Shown: one piece after another, positions 32,581 through 40,868 of the stretch
Layout of the letters: every line of letters starts with the position of its first letter
Position numbering within the stretch: position 1 is the stretch's first letter
Source of the DNA: JBBPZA01 sp963728925
Lineage (GTDB): Bacteria > Actinomycetota > Thermoleophilia > Solirubrobacterales > Solirubrobacteraceae
Direction: 5' to 3'
Assembly (NCBI GenBank): GCA_963728925.1
Contig: CAVSMB010000003.1
Coordinates: 6,917 to 70,916 of the forward strand
DNA: 64,000 bases
Program-made: the position numbers and the translations under genes
Notes under the pieces: generated by a model
Database searches by the model: none
The model's input: the letters and a program-made list of their open reading frames with translations, nothing else
What the model was told of the DNA's origin: nothing

Positions 32581-33387
32581 GTGGACGTCGAGGTCGTCAA
32601 GCAGCAGCAGCGGAGGATGTGGTCGGTCGGCGACTTCCCCGACGTCGCCCGGACGATCGAGCCGGCGTCGCGCGCGGTGCTCGAGGCGGTCGCCGTGCAG
32701 GACGGGCAGCGGCTGCTCGACGTGGCGACCGGCACCGGCAACCTGGCGATCCCCGCGGCGCTGGGCGGCGCGCACGTCACCGGCCTGGACCTCACCCCCG
32801 AGCTCTTCGAAGTCGCACGGGCGCGAGCGGCCGATGCCGGCGTGGTGGTGGAGTGGCTCGAGGGCGACGCCGAGGACCTCCCATTCCCCGACGCGAGCTT
32901 CGACCGCGTCACGTCGGTCTTCGGGGCGATGTTCGCGCCGCGCCACGAGCTGGCCGCCTCAGAGCTCGTCCGCGTGACGCGCTCGGATGGCGGCGCCTTC
33001 GGGGTCGCGGCGTGGACGCCGGAGGGCCTCAACGGCGAGATGTTCAAGGTGGTCGGGCGCGCGATGCCGGCGCCACCGCCCGATGCCGTCCCGCCGCCCC
33101 TCTGGGGCAACGAGGAGCACGTACGCTCGCTGTTTCCCGGCGTCGAGCTCGACCTGACCCGCCGGACGCTGACCTGGGAAGCGGAGTCGCCCGAAGCGTG
33201 GGTCGCCTACAACGAGCGCGTGCTCGGCCCGACCATCCTGGCCAAAGCGGCGCTCGAGCCCGCCGGGCGCTGGACGGACGTGCGGGGCGAGTTCGTCGAG
33301 CTCTACGAGCGCCACAACCAGGCCGACGACGGGACGCTGCGCGCCGAGGCCGAGTACCTCGTCACGGTGGGCCGCCCGGCGGCCTGA
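32581..33387 (+). CDS. Class I SAM-dependent methyltransferase (UbiE/COQ5-like)
   Basis: 268 residues. Motif I LLDVATGTGNLAIPAALGG, motif II VTGLDLTPELFEVARARAADAG, then EGDAEDLPFPDASFDRVTSVFGAMFAP, typical of the Methyltransf_11 / UbiE-like group. N-terminus VKQQQRRMWSVGDFPDVAR is common in actinobacterial members that act on small molecules. Substrate unknown. GTG 32581 follows GGGAGAAAG at good spacing. It may be influenced by the SOS-like box upstream. Confidence 0.85.
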   Translation: MDVEVVKQQQRRMWSVGDFPDVARTIEPASRAVLEAVAVQDGQRLLDVATGTGNLAIPAALGGAHVTGLDLTPELFEVARARAADAGVVVEWLEGDAEDLPFPDASFDRVTSVFGAMFAPRHELAASELVRVTRSDGGAFGVAAWTPEGLNGEMFKVVGRAMPAPPPDAVPPPLWGNEEHVRSLFPGVELDLTRRTLTWEAESPEAWVAYNERVLGPTILAKAALEPAGRWTDVRGEFVELYERHNQADDGTLRAEAEYLVTVGRPAA

Positions 33388-33427
33388 GCGGCTGGGCGCG
33401 CGGCGCGAACTCGATGCGCGGACCTCC

Positions 33428-33483
33428 ACCCGGCATCTCGGCCGGCTTGACGGACACCCGGCATCTCGGCCGGCTTGACGGAC
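33428..33483. repeat. 28-bp tandem duplication
   Basis: Two perfect head-to-tail copies (33428-33455 and 33456-33483) of a unit beginning ACCCGGCATCTCGGCCGG, followed by a partial third ACC. It lies between the methyltransferase stop and the gene remnant next to IS630 copy 2. Confidence 0.85.
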
Positions 33484-33589
33484 ACCGTTAGGGACTACTG
33501 GCGAGCTCGCTTGCGCCAGCACACGCAGGACTCCTACGCACGAGCTGCGACTCGATCCAGGGCGGCCGCGAGGCGTCCTTCCGGCCCTC
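33475..33589 (+). pseudogene. 5' remnant of a gene interrupted by IS630 copy 2
   Basis: Plus-strand frame TDTVRDYWRARLRQHTQDSYARAATRSRAA runs from a possible TTG at 33475 into the left end of the IS. The WRARLRQHTQDSYA piece recalls the N-terminus of cephalosporin-hydroxylase-like proteins (weak). A remnant on the far side at 34722-34859 may be the 3' end of the same gene, but rejoining the flanks at the TA does not restore one frame, so the middle is missing. Confidence 0.35.
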
Positions 33590-34673
33590 TATGTCGTGAT
33601 GCGTTGATTCGTGCGCAGTAGCGGGCGATCGAGTCGAGAATTTGGTCGGCGGTTTTGGTCCAGACGAATGGTTTGGGGTCGTCGTTCCAGGTCTCGATCC
33701 AGGTGCGGATGTCGGTGTTGAGTGCCCGGACGGAGCGGTGCGCGCCGCGTTTGAGCAGCTTGCTGGTGAGCTCGGAGAACCAGCGCTCGACGAGGTTCAG
33801 CCACGACGAACTGGTCGGGGTGAAGTGCAAGACGAAGCGCGGGTGCGCGGCCAGCCAGCGTTGGATGGCCGGTGTCTTGTGGGTCGAGGAGTTGTCGAGC
33901 ACGACGTGGACGTCAAGGTCGGCGGGGACCTCGCGCTCCAGCGTGGCCAGGAACCGCTTGAACTCGACCGCGCGGTGGCGTGAGTGCAGGCGCCCGATGA
34001 CCTTGCCGGTCGTGAGGTCCAGCGCGGCGTAGAGACTCGACGTGCCGGCGCGCTTGTAGTCGTGGGTGGCGCGTTGGGGAGTGCCGGGCAGCATCGGCAG
34101 GATCGGCGCGGTCCGGTCAAGCGCTTGGATCTGGGATTTCTCGTCGACGCAGAGCACGACGGCGCGTTCGGGCGGGTTGAGATAGAGCCCGACGACGTCG
34201 CGGACCTTCTCGATGAACTGCGGATCCTTGGAGAGCTTCCATGTGTCCTGGCGGTGTGGTTGAAGCCCAAAGGCCTTCCAGATCCGCAGCACGGCGGACT
34301 GGGTGAGCCCGACCTCGCGCGCCATCGAACGCGTCGACCAGTGCGTCGCGTCCTTGGGCGTGGTCTCCAGCGTGCGGACGACGACCTCCTCGACCTGCTC
34401 GTCGGTGATCGTGCGCGGGCGCCCCGGCCGCGACTCATCGAGCAGCCCGTCGAGCCGCTGCTCAGCAAACCGGGCGCGCCACATCCTCGCCATGTTGCGC
34501 GAGACCCCAAGCCGCTCGGCGATCTCGGTGTTCTTCAGGCCGTCGGCCGCAAGCAGGACAACCCGCGAGCGCTGCGCGAGCGCCTGCGCGCTCGTTCGCC
34601 GCCGCGTCCACGCCTCCAACTGCGCGCGCTCGTCATCGGACAACTCAATCGCAACAGCAACATTCGATGGCAT
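33534..34673 (-). CDS. IS630-family transposase with read-through C-terminus
   Basis: 379 residues from ATG 34673. Helix-turn-helix (LKNTEIAERLGVSRNMARMWRARF) and DDE domain: VVLCVDEKSQIQAL, HVVLDNSSTHKT and SSWLNLVERWFSEL, all acidic residues intact. The native end is RINASRH within the left inverted repeat, where a TAG should follow; one base is missing there, so translation continues 18 codons into flanking DNA (ending DRVAARA). The enzyme could still be functional. Different family member from copy 1 (about one quarter shared motifs by eye). Confidence 0.92.
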   Translation of the reverse strand: MPSNVAVAIELSDDERAQLEAWTRRRTSAQALAQRSRVVLLAADGLKNTEIAERLGVSRNMARMWRARFAEQRLDGLLDESRPGRPRTITDEQVEEVVVRTLETTPKDATHWSTRSMAREVGLTQSAVLRIWKAFGLQPHRQDTWKLSKDPQFIEKVRDVVGLYLNPPERAVVLCVDEKSQIQALDRTAPILPMLPGTPQRATHDYKRAGTSSLYAALDLTTGKVIGRLHSRHRAVEFKRFLATLEREVPADLDVHVVLDNSSTHKTPAIQRWLAAHPRFVLHFTPTSSSWLNLVERWFSELTSKLLKRGAHRSVRALNTDIRTWIETWNDDPKPFVWTKTADQILDSIARYCARINASRHRGPEGRLAAALDRVAARA

Positions 34674-34718
34674 AACCCCCTCATGCCCCGCTGCGCACCA
34701 TTTAACGCATCACGACAC
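33592..34718 (-). mobile_element. IS630-family insertion sequence, copy 2
   Basis: About 1127 bp between TA dinucleotides (33590-33591 and 34719-34720). Inward-reading ends are TGTCGTGATGCGTT (left) and GTGTCGTGATGCGTT (right), both followed a few bases later by GTGCGCAG. The left terminus lacks the outermost G, a one-base loss that also removed the transposase stop codon. It separates rny/methyltransferase from recX-recA and sits in a disrupted gene. Confidence 0.87.
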
Positions 34719-34721
34719 TAG

Positions 34722-34859
34722 GACTGGCTGCGCACACGCGCCGGCGAGGCGTTCGCGGTGCGGCGCGATCTGGAGCTGTACGGCGTCTCCTGCCACCCTC
34801 GGGGCTTCCTCCAGCGTCGGAGCGGCGGCGCCCGGCAGAACCGCGCTCGCGACGACTAA
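34722..34859 (+). pseudogene. 3' remnant of a gene interrupted by IS630 copy 2
   Basis: Plus-strand frame of 45 residues, DWLRTRAGEAFAVRRDLELYGVSCHPRGFLQRRSGG..., ends at TAA 34857-34859, overlapping the recX stop region on the other strand. The FAVRRDLELYGVSCHPRGFLQRR ending resembles the C-terminus of cephalosporin-hydroxylase-like proteins, weakly matching the piece on the other side of the IS. Confidence 0.4.
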
Positions 34860-35335
34860 GCGCTCCGCTCGTGCTCCCGGATCGCCTCGTGAGCGAGCTC
34901 GAGGTCGTCCCCACGGCGGACGAGGAGGCCGAGCGCGCGGCCTCGGTCACGGTCCTCGCGTGGCGCCGCCGGAAAGCGACGCCGCAGGAGCTCGAGCGCG
35001 GCCTCGCGCTCCTCGTCGAGCGTCCGGGCGTCGAGGGCCGCGCGGACGTGCCCCGGGGCGACGCCCGCGATCAGCAGGCGCTGCTCGATGCGGTCCGGCC
35101 CCCAGCCGTCGAGCGCCCGGCGATCCTCGGCGAAGCGCCGCGCGTAGCCGGCGTCGTCGACGGCCCCCTGATCGCGCAGCGCCGCGAGCGCCTCGTCGAT
35201 CAGCCCCGGCTCGACCTTGCGGCCTTCGAGGTGGCGGCGGACCTCCAGCTCGGTGCGCTCGCGCCGGGCGAGCGACCGGTAGGCCAGGTCGAGGACGTGG
35301 CCGAATGAGTCGAGCGCCTCGGTCGACACTTGCAA
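34856..35335 (-). CDS. recX: Regulatory protein RecX
   Basis: 159 residues, three-helix repeats with the RecX pattern: ALDLAYRSLARRERTELEVRRHLEGRKV-like first unit (VLDLAYRSLARRERTELEVRRHL), ALRDQGAVDDAGYARRFAEDRRALDGWGPDRIEQRL, and the C-terminal repeat EEREAALELLRRRF. RecX binds RecA filaments and limits their activity. It follows recA by 47 bases, the usual arrangement, and starts MQVSTEAL at ATG 35335. Confidence 0.9.
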   Translation of the reverse strand: MQVSTEALDSFGHVLDLAYRSLARRERTELEVRRHLEGRKVEPGLIDEALAALRDQGAVDDAGYARRFAEDRRALDGWGPDRIEQRLLIAGVAPGHVRAALDARTLDEEREAALELLRRRFPAAPREDRDRGRALGLLVRRGDDLELAHEAIREHERSA

Positions 35336-35382
35336 GCCTCCCTGCCGCGCGCCCGTCCGCCCCCCGGTCGCCCCGGTCGGCC

Positions 35383-36480
35383 CTAGGCGGCCTGGCCGTC
35401 GAGCGCGGCGAGCTCGGGCGGCTGCTCGCCGTCGGCGTGCTCGATGGGCTGGACGAGGTCGCGATCGATGCCCAGCGCCTCGTAGACCTTGCCCTCGATC
35501 TCCGCGGCGATCTCCGCGTGCTCGTCGAGGTAGGCCTTCGCGTTCGCGCGCCCCTGGCCGATCCGCTCATCCCCGTAGGAGAAGAACGAGCCCGACTTGG
35601 ACACAATGCTGTGCTCGAGGCCGAGGTCGAGAATGCAGCCCGAGCTCGAGATCCCGCGGCCGAACTCGATGTCGAACTCCGCCTGGCGGAAAGGCGCGGC
35701 GACCTTGTTCTTGACCACCTTGACCCGCACGCGGTTGCCGACCGCCTCGGTGCCGTCCTTGAGCGTCTCGATGCGCCGGATGTCCAGGCGCTGGGACGAG
35801 TAGAACTTCAGCGCGCGGCCGCCGGGCTGGGTCTCGGGCGAGCCGAACATCACCCCGACCTTCTCGCGGATCTGGTTCGTGAAGACGCAGAGCGTGCCGC
35901 TGCGGTTGAGGTTGCCGGCCAGCTTGCGCATCGCCTGGGACATCATCCGGGCCTGGACGCCGACCGTCTGGTCGCCCATCTGCCCCTCGAGCTCGGCGCG
36001 CGGGGTCAGCGCTGCGACCGAGTCGATGGAGACGACGTCGACCGCGCTCGAGCGGATCAGCATGTCGGCGACCTCGAGCGCCTGCTCGCCGTAGTCGGGC
36101 TGGGAGACGAGCAGCTCGTCGATGTCGACGCCGATCCGCTGCGCGTAGAGCGGGTCCATGGCGTGCTCGGCGTCGATGAAGGCGCACACGCCGCCGAGCT
36201 TCTGCGCCTCGGCGAGGATGTGGTAGATCAGCGTCGTCTTGCCCGACGACTCCGGGCCGAAGATCTCGACGATCCGCCCGCGCGGCACCCCGCCGATGCC
36301 GAGCGCGAGGTCGAGCGACAGCGCACCGGTCGGGATCGCGTCGACCCGAACCTGGGCGCCGGGGTCGCCCATCCGCATGACCGTCCCCTTGCCGAACTCG
36401 CGCTCGATCTGGGCGAGCGCGCCCTGCAGCGCAGCATCGCGCGCCTTCGCGGTCTTGTCCTGCTCGGTCGTCGTCGCCAT
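35383..36480 (-). CDS. recA: Recombinase RecA
   Basis: 365 residues. Walker [10 protein letters not shown] at residues 75-83, Walker B region [13 protein letters not shown], the L2 region [30 protein letters not shown] and the C-terminal domain are all standard; no intein. It drives homologous recombination and LexA autocleavage. ATG 36480 is preceded by GAGAGGAAG, a leadered start. No GAAC-N4-GTTC box is seen in the 160 bases upstream, which is notable because three other genes here have one. Confidence 0.97.
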   Translation of the reverse strand: MATTTEQDKTAKARDAALQGALAQIEREFGKGTVMRMGDPGAQVRVDAIPTGALSLDLALGIGGVPRGRIVEIFGPESSGKTTLIYHILAEAQKLGGVCAFIDAEHAMDPLYAQRIGVDIDELLVSQPDYGEQALEVADMLIRSSAVDVVSIDSVAALTPRAELEGQMGDQTVGVQARMMSQAMRKLAGNLNRSGTLCVFTNQIREKVGVMFGSPETQPGGRALKFYSSQRLDIRRIETLKDGTEAVGNRVRVKVVKNKVAAPFRQAEFDIEFGRGISSSGCILDLGLEHSIVSKSGSFFSYGDERIGQGRANAKAYLDEHAEIAAEIEGKVYEALGIDRDLVQPIEHADGEQPPELAALDGQAA

Positions 36481-36605
36481 TGCTTCCTCTCGGTTCTTCT
36501 CGTCGAGTCCCGCACGCTAGGCCGGAGCGCGGACGGAACGGGACGCTAGAGCGAGAGGTGTGACAGGGGCGCGCAGCGCGGTGACGAGAGTGCCGCACCA
36601 GGGCC

Positions 36606-36640
36606 GCTCAGCCGCCCTGGCCGCGCCAGGGCGGCTGAGC
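36606..36640 (-). terminator. Perfect 15-bp hairpin after htrA
   Basis: GCTCAGCCGCCCTGG (36606-36620) and its exact complement (36626-36640) flank a 5-base loop, immediately downstream of the htrA stop (36643) on the minus strand and upstream of recA. There is no T-tract, as is common for GC-rich actinobacterial terminators; on both strands it would be very stable. Confidence 0.75.
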
Positions 36641-36642
36641 CC

Positions 36643-37806
36643 CTACGGCTGCTGCTGGGTGGTCTGGCTCTGCTTCGGGCGATCGGCGAGCGTGACCGTC
36701 AGCGTCGTGCGCTTGGAGTCGCGCAGGACCTCGACGCGGGCCTCGTCGCCCGGCTCGAGGCTCGCGATCGCGGTCGCGACGTCGTCGGGCTGCTTGACCG
36801 CCTTACCGTTGACCGAGACGATCACGTCGCCGCCGCGGCCGTTGGGCGCCACCGCGCGGATGCCCGCCTGGTCGGCCGGGCCGCCCTGGACGACCGAGCC
36901 GACGAGCGCGCCGTCGGTCACCGAGAGGCCGAGCTCCTTGGCGATCTCCGGGGTCACGTCGGCCGTCGAGACGCCGAGGTAGGCGCGCTTGATCTCGCCG
37001 TTGCGCTCGAGCGCGGGCACGACCTGCTTCACGGTGTTGACGGGGATCGCGAAGCCCACGCCGCTGTTCGAGTCCGAGCCGTTGGTGGCGATCTGCGCGT
37101 TGACGCCGATCACGCGGCCCTGGCCGTCCAGCAGCGGCCCGCCCGAGTTGCCCGGGTTGATCGCCGCGTCGGTCTGCACGACGCCGTCGATGGAGAAGCC
37201 GTTGGGCGAGCGGACCGTGCGGTCCAGCGCCGAGACGACGCCCGTGGTCAGCGAGCCGTCCAGGCCGAACGGGCTGCCAATGGCGACGGTCGGCTCGCCG
37301 ACCCGCAGCTTGGAGGAGTCCCCCAGCGTCACCGGCTTGATGCCGCCCTTCACCTTGTCCGGGTCGATCTTGAGGAGGGCGACGTCGGTCGATGGGTCGG
37401 TCCCGAGCACCTTCGCGGGGATCGGGTCCTGCTTCTCGCCGAAGCGGACCGTCACCGTCGTCGCGCGGTCGACCACGTGGTCGTTGGTGACGACGCGGCC
37501 CTGGTCGTCGATGACGAAGCCCGAGCCGGTGCCCCCGCCACCGCCGCCGGTCAGCGGGTTGCCCCCGCCCGTGCGCGACTCGACCTGCACGACGCCGGGC
37601 GAGACCTTGGAGTAGATGTCGGCCACACTCGAGTTGCGCGGCAGCGGAGCGGCGGGCGCCTGCGTGCCCGAGGACGTCAGCGGCGCGGAGGACGAGGACC
37701 CGCCGTCGTCGCGATCGAAGACACCGGTGACGGCGAGGGCGACGACGGCCACCAACGCCACCGCGAGAAAGCCCGAGAGGGCGGCGAAGGGCGAGTGCTT
37801 GGACAT
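36643..37806 (-). CDS. HtrA/DegP-type serine protease with PDZ domain
   Basis: 387 residues. N-terminal membrane anchor (residues 8-29), Ser/Gly-rich linker, trypsin-like domain with His110 (VVTNDHVVD), Asp141 (STDVALLKID) and Ser221 (INPGNSGGPLLDG), then a C-terminal PDZ domain (RAYLGVSTADVTPEIAKELGL...VVQGGPADQAGIRA). It degrades or refolds misfolded envelope proteins. TACCCT 7 bases before ATG 37806 suggests a leaderless mRNA, and hairpins lie further upstream. Followed by a strong hairpin and then recA. Confidence 0.94.
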   Translation of the reverse strand: MSKHSPFAALSGFLAVALVAVVALAVTGVFDRDDGGSSSSAPLTSSGTQAPAAPLPRNSSVADIYSKVSPGVVQVESRTGGGNPLTGGGGGGTGSGFVIDDQGRVVTNDHVVDRATTVTVRFGEKQDPIPAKVLGTDPSTDVALLKIDPDKVKGGIKPVTLGDSSKLRVGEPTVAIGSPFGLDGSLTTGVVSALDRTVRSPNGFSIDGVVQTDAAINPGNSGGPLLDGQGRVIGVNAQIATNGSDSNSGVGFAIPVNTVKQVVPALERNGEIKRAYLGVSTADVTPEIAKELGLSVTDGALVGSVVQGGPADQAGIRAVAPNGRGGDVIVSVNGKAVKQPDDVATAIASLEPGDEARVEVLRDSKRTTLTVTLADRPKQSQTTQQQP

Positions 37807-37813
37807 GACGGCC

Positions 37814-37819
37814 AGGGTA
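37814..37819 (-). promoter_or_regulatory. -10 hexamer TACCCT of htrA, leaderless-type
   Basis: TACCCT on the minus strand ends 7 bases before ATG 37806, with no Shine-Dalgarno sequence between. Confidence 0.45.
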
Positions 37820-37849
37820 GGAGGGCCGGCTAAGGAGTCGCTAAGCGTT

Positions 37850-37868
37850 GTTGAACGGCGCGTTCAAC
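37850..37868. promoter_or_regulatory. Operator-like palindrome upstream of htrA
   Basis: GTTGAACG - GCG - CGTTCAAC, a perfect 8-bp inverted repeat with 3-base spacer, about 30 bases upstream of the htrA -10 hexamer, around the -35 or activator-binding zone. The GAAC/GTTC halves are five bases apart, one more than a LexA box, so a different regulator (for example an envelope-stress regulator) is more likely. Confidence 0.5.
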
Positions 37869-37950
37869 GCGCGCGAGGGCCCCGGCGGGGTGCGCAGTCG
37901 CGCGCGGGCGAACGGCAGCGACGAAGGGAGGGTGGCCCCGGCCGAAGCGA

Positions 37951-38009
37951 TCGACTCAGCGGGGTGCGCTGAGTCGACAGGAATAATTGCCCTCAAGTCA
38001 GCACACCCC
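37951..38009 (-). promoter_or_regulatory. Mutually exclusive hairpins in the thpR-htrA intergenic region
   Basis: Within a 316-bp gap without genes. Hairpin 1: TCGACTCAGC (37951-37960) pairs perfectly with 37968-37977 across a 7-base loop. Hairpin 2: 37961-37972 pairs with 37998-38009 (12 bp, one mismatch) across a 25-base AT-rich loop. The two share bases 37968-37972, so only one can form. On the minus strand this lies in a possible read-through leader between thpR and htrA. Confidence 0.45.
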
Positions 38010-38122
38010 CCAGGATCGCCGCCTGACGTTGGGCCCTCCCTCCCCCTCGCCCGACGCTGTAGACGTTCGCGGCGCCTAACACTCGGGCGTCCGCCGACCC
38101 GCCGCGCCGCCGCCCACCCACC

Positions 38123-38707
38123 TCACAGCCCCCTGCGCGCGAGCACCTCATACGTCGCCCCCGCCGCGGTCGGGCGCGAGCGGTAGAGGGTCACGGCGGC
38201 GCCGTCGAAGCGAAGCGGCGACGGCGGGCCGGGGCGGTCGCGGTGAAGGTCCCGGCGCGCGGCGCCGCGCACCCTCGCGACGGTGAGGTGCGGGAAGAAC
38301 TGCCGGCGCTCGGGCTCGAAGAACGCGCCGGCCACGAGCGCGTCGGAGACGGCCGAGTGCAGGCTCGCGCACGCCTCGCCGGCGTCCTCCACGGCGAGCG
38401 CGAGCAGTCGCGGGCCCCGGCGCGGGAGCCACACGGGCTCGCCCAGGCCCAGCCCGGGCACGGCCGCTGCGACGCCGGTCGCGGCCGTCGCGATGTCCTG
38501 CACATCGCCGAGCTCTCGCCACCCGAGGAAGCACAACGTGACGTGCAGCGCCTCGCGCGCGACCGGACGCAGGTGGGGCATCCGCGCCAGCTCGCGCGCC
38601 TGCCAGTCGGCCACCGCGTCGCAGACGTCCTCGGGAGGGTCGAGGGCGACGAAGAGTCGCGCCCGACCGGTGGCGGCGTTGCGACCGGTGCCGCCGGCGG
38701 CGCTCAC
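38123..38707 (-). CDS. thpR: RNA 2',3'-cyclic phosphodiesterase (2H family)
   Basis: 194 residues with two HxT motifs, HVTLCFLG and HLTVARVRG, separated by about 80 residues, and the N-terminal [12 protein letters not shown] typical of the LigT/ThpR group. It hydrolyses 2',3'-cyclic phosphate RNA ends to 2'-phosphates. GTG 38707 overlaps the cinA stop as GTGA, a position next to cinA and recA common in actinobacteria. Confidence 0.92.
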   Translation of the reverse strand: MSAAGGTGRNAATGRARLFVALDPPEDVCDAVADWQARELARMPHLRPVAREALHVTLCFLGWRELGDVQDIATAATGVAAAVPGLGLGEPVWLPRRGPRLLALAVEDAGEACASLHSAVSDALVAGAFFEPERRQFFPHLTVARVRGAARRDLHRDRPGPPSPLRFDGAAVTLYRSRPTAAGATYEVLARRGL

Positions 38708-40047
38708 GAGCGCGTCTGCTCGGCCTCCGGCCCCGCACCCCAGCTGACGTCGGACTCGCCCAGCGCCAGCCGGCGGATGAGGTGCATCGCCACCGTGGTC
38801 GAGCGCTCGCGCACGTCGGCGCGGTCGCCCGGCAGGAGCACCGAGCGCGTTAGCCGCTCGCCCGCGCGGGTCGCCACCGAGAAGCACACCGTCCCGACCG
38901 GCTTCTCCTCGCTGCCGCCGCCGGGCCCGGCGACGCCGGTGATCCCGACCCCCAGCTCGGCGCCGAAGCGGTCGATCGCGCCATCGGCCAGCAGCGCGGC
39001 GACCTCGGTCGACACAGCCCCGAAGCGCTCGACGAGCTCAGCCGGCACGCCGGCGAGCGCGGTCTTGGCCTCGTCGGCGTAGACCACCAGCCCGCCGAGC
39101 ACGAAGGCCGAGGATCCCGGCCGCTCGGTCAGCCGCGCGGCGAGCAGCCCGCCCGTGCACGACTCCGCCGTCGCGATGCTGCGCCCCGCGAGCAGGCCCG
39201 CGACCTGCTCGTCGATCGTCGTCCCGTCGGTGGAGAAGATGGTGTCGGCGTGGCGCTCGGCGACCCGCTGGGCGAACGTGTCGTAAACCACCTCGTCCTC
39301 GGGGCGGTAGGTGGTCGCGATCTCGATCTCGCCGCGGCGCAGGCACGTGGTGATCTCCAGCGGCGCCACCTCGACGCCCTCCTCCTCGAGCGCCCGCAGG
39401 GTCGCGGCGATCTCGGACTCGGGGATGCCGAACAGCCGCAGGATCCCCTGACGCAGCTGCGGCGGGTCGCCGATCGCCGAGCGGAAGGCCTCGGTGCGCA
39501 CCGCCTCGCGCCACATCGGCTGCAGCTCGCGGGGCGGCCCCGGAAGAACGACGACGGTCGGGGCCTGCGCGCCCGGCGCCGGCGGGACGACGAGCCCCGG
39601 CGCCGTGCCGACCGGCTCGAGCACCGTCGCGCCCTCGGGGACGACCGCCTGCTTGCGGTTCGAGGCGCGGATCGCCTCCTCGTCGAGGTGTGGCCAGCGC
39701 TCGCGCAGCGGGGCGAGGATGCGCCAGATGCGCTCCTCGAGGCCTTGGTCGAGGACGAGCTCCCGGCCTGCGAACTCGCTCACGATCTGCGCGGTGAGGT
39801 CGTCGGCGGTCGGCCCCAGCCCGCCGCTCGTCACGACCACCGCCAGGCCCTCGCGCGCCATGAAGTCGAGCACCGCCCGCATGTCCTCCGGGCGATCGCC
39901 GACCACAATGATGTGTGCGAGGTCGACGCCGAGCTCGCGCAGGCGCTCGCTCAGCCACGGCCCGTTGCGGTCGGAGATGATGCCTGTCAGGACCTCGGTG
40001 CCGGTGACCACGACGCCGGCGCGCGGGCCGGCGCCGCCTCCGGTCAC
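38704..40047 (-). CDS. cinA: CinA-family protein (NMN deamidase / ADP-ribose pyrophosphatase type)
   Basis: 447 residues from GTG 40047, which overlaps the upstream stop. N-terminal MoaB-like domain ([57 protein letters not shown]) and C-terminal CinA-C domain ([58 protein letters not shown]). Family members recycle pyridine nucleotides by deamidating NMN. Coupled by 4-base overlaps on both sides; conserved upstream of recA. Confidence 0.93.
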   Translation of the reverse strand: MTGGGAGPRAGVVVTGTEVLTGIISDRNGPWLSERLRELGVDLAHIIVVGDRPEDMRAVLDFMAREGLAVVVTSGGLGPTADDLTAQIVSEFAGRELVLDQGLEERIWRILAPLRERWPHLDEEAIRASNRKQAVVPEGATVLEPVGTAPGLVVPPAPGAQAPTVVVLPGPPRELQPMWREAVRTEAFRSAIGDPPQLRQGILRLFGIPESEIAATLRALEEEGVEVAPLEITTCLRRGEIEIATTYRPEDEVVYDTFAQRVAERHADTIFSTDGTTIDEQVAGLLAGRSIATAESCTGGLLAARLTERPGSSAFVLGGLVVYADEAKTALAGVPAELVERFGAVSTEVAALLADGAIDRFGAELGVGITGVAGPGGGSEEKPVGTVCFSVATRAGERLTRSVLLPGDRADVRERSTTVAMHLIRRLALGESDVSWGAGPEAEQTRS

Positions 40048-40823
40048 TGGCACGTGGGCCCCTGGGTGGTCGGGATCTCGCGCGCGCGGCCCGCCGCGAT
40101 CGAGTAGGACACGGCATCGGCCCGGTCGGGCACGTCGATGCTCTTGTCGTTCACGCGAACGACGACCGACCCGTTGCCCACCGTGAGGGTGAAGCGCTTG
40201 GAGCGGAAGGTCCTCGACGGCTGGCCCGGGGTGAGGTTCTGGCCGTTGACCACGGGCCGGTCGCGTGCGTCGACGAGGCACGCGAAGACGACGCCGGTGG
40301 GGACGAGCTTGACGCGGACCACGCGGCGTGCGGCCGCCCGCTCGCGCGCCGCCTTGGCACGGCGCTTCTCGCGCTTGCGCGCGGCGCGCTCCTGCTTCGC
40401 GTTGGTCTCGGTCGTCTGCGCGGGCGTGGTGGTCCGGTCGTCGCCCTGCATCCCGATGATCGCGAAGAGCACGAGCAGGGCGACGATGATGGCGGCGACG
40501 ATCCACCCGCGCGGCACCCGCGGCGGGCGCGGCGACTTGCGACGGGCGTCGAGGTGCGGGGTGATCGGAAGCTGGTCGAGGTCGGAGGGGCGCTCGTGCT
40601 GGCGCTTGTACTCCTCGAGCAGCAGCGTGACGTCGAGGCCCAGGTACTCCGCGTAGGTCCGCAGGAAGCTCTTGACGTAGGTGGGGCCGGGCAGCAGGTC
40701 CCACTCCTCGTTCTCGAGCGCCCGCAGGTACTTCGCGCGGATCTTCGTCGCCGACTCGACCTCGGGGATGTCGATCTTCGCCCGCATGCGCGCGTCGCGC
40801 AGGGTGATGCCGATGTCGGCCAT
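40044..40823 (-). CDS. RodZ-like membrane protein with N-terminal helix-turn-helix
   Basis: 259 residues. HTH domain ([62 protein letters not shown]) of the RodZ/HTH_25 type, a single transmembrane helix near residues 105-124 ([19 protein letters not shown]), a Lys/Arg/Ala-rich stalk and a C-terminal beta domain (DUF4115-like). RodZ links MreB to the wall-elongation machinery; in species without rod shape it may only be a cell-envelope regulator. Leaderless-type start with TAGCCT 9 bases before ATG 40823. Translationally coupled to cinA. Confidence 0.85.
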   Translation of the reverse strand: MADIGITLRDARMRAKIDIPEVESATKIRAKYLRALENEEWDLLPGPTYVKSFLRTYAEYLGLDVTLLLEEYKRQHERPSDLDQLPITPHLDARRKSPRPPRVPRGWIVAAIIVALLVLFAIIGMQGDDRTTTPAQTTETNAKQERAARKREKRRAKAARERAAARRVVRVKLVPTGVVFACLVDARDRPVVNGQNLTPGQPSRTFRSKRFTLTVGNGSVVVRVNDKSIDVPDRADAVSYSIAAGRAREIPTTQGPTCQ

Positions 40824-40832
40824 CGCCGGCCT

Positions 40833-40838
40833 AGGCTA
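40833..40838 (-). promoter_or_regulatory. -10 hexamer TAGCCT, leaderless-type
   Basis: TAGCCT on the minus strand ends 9 bases before the rodZ-like ATG 40823, in the 45-base gap after ftsK. Confidence 0.4.
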
Positions 40839-40868
40839 CCGAGCGCAATTCGCGCTGCCGGGAGGCGC

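Noticed and set aside
37850..37868. GAAC/GTTC halves upstream of htrA as a LexA box
   Set aside because: Spacing is five bases instead of four; LexA boxes do not tolerate this, so it is listed only as an unknown palindrome.
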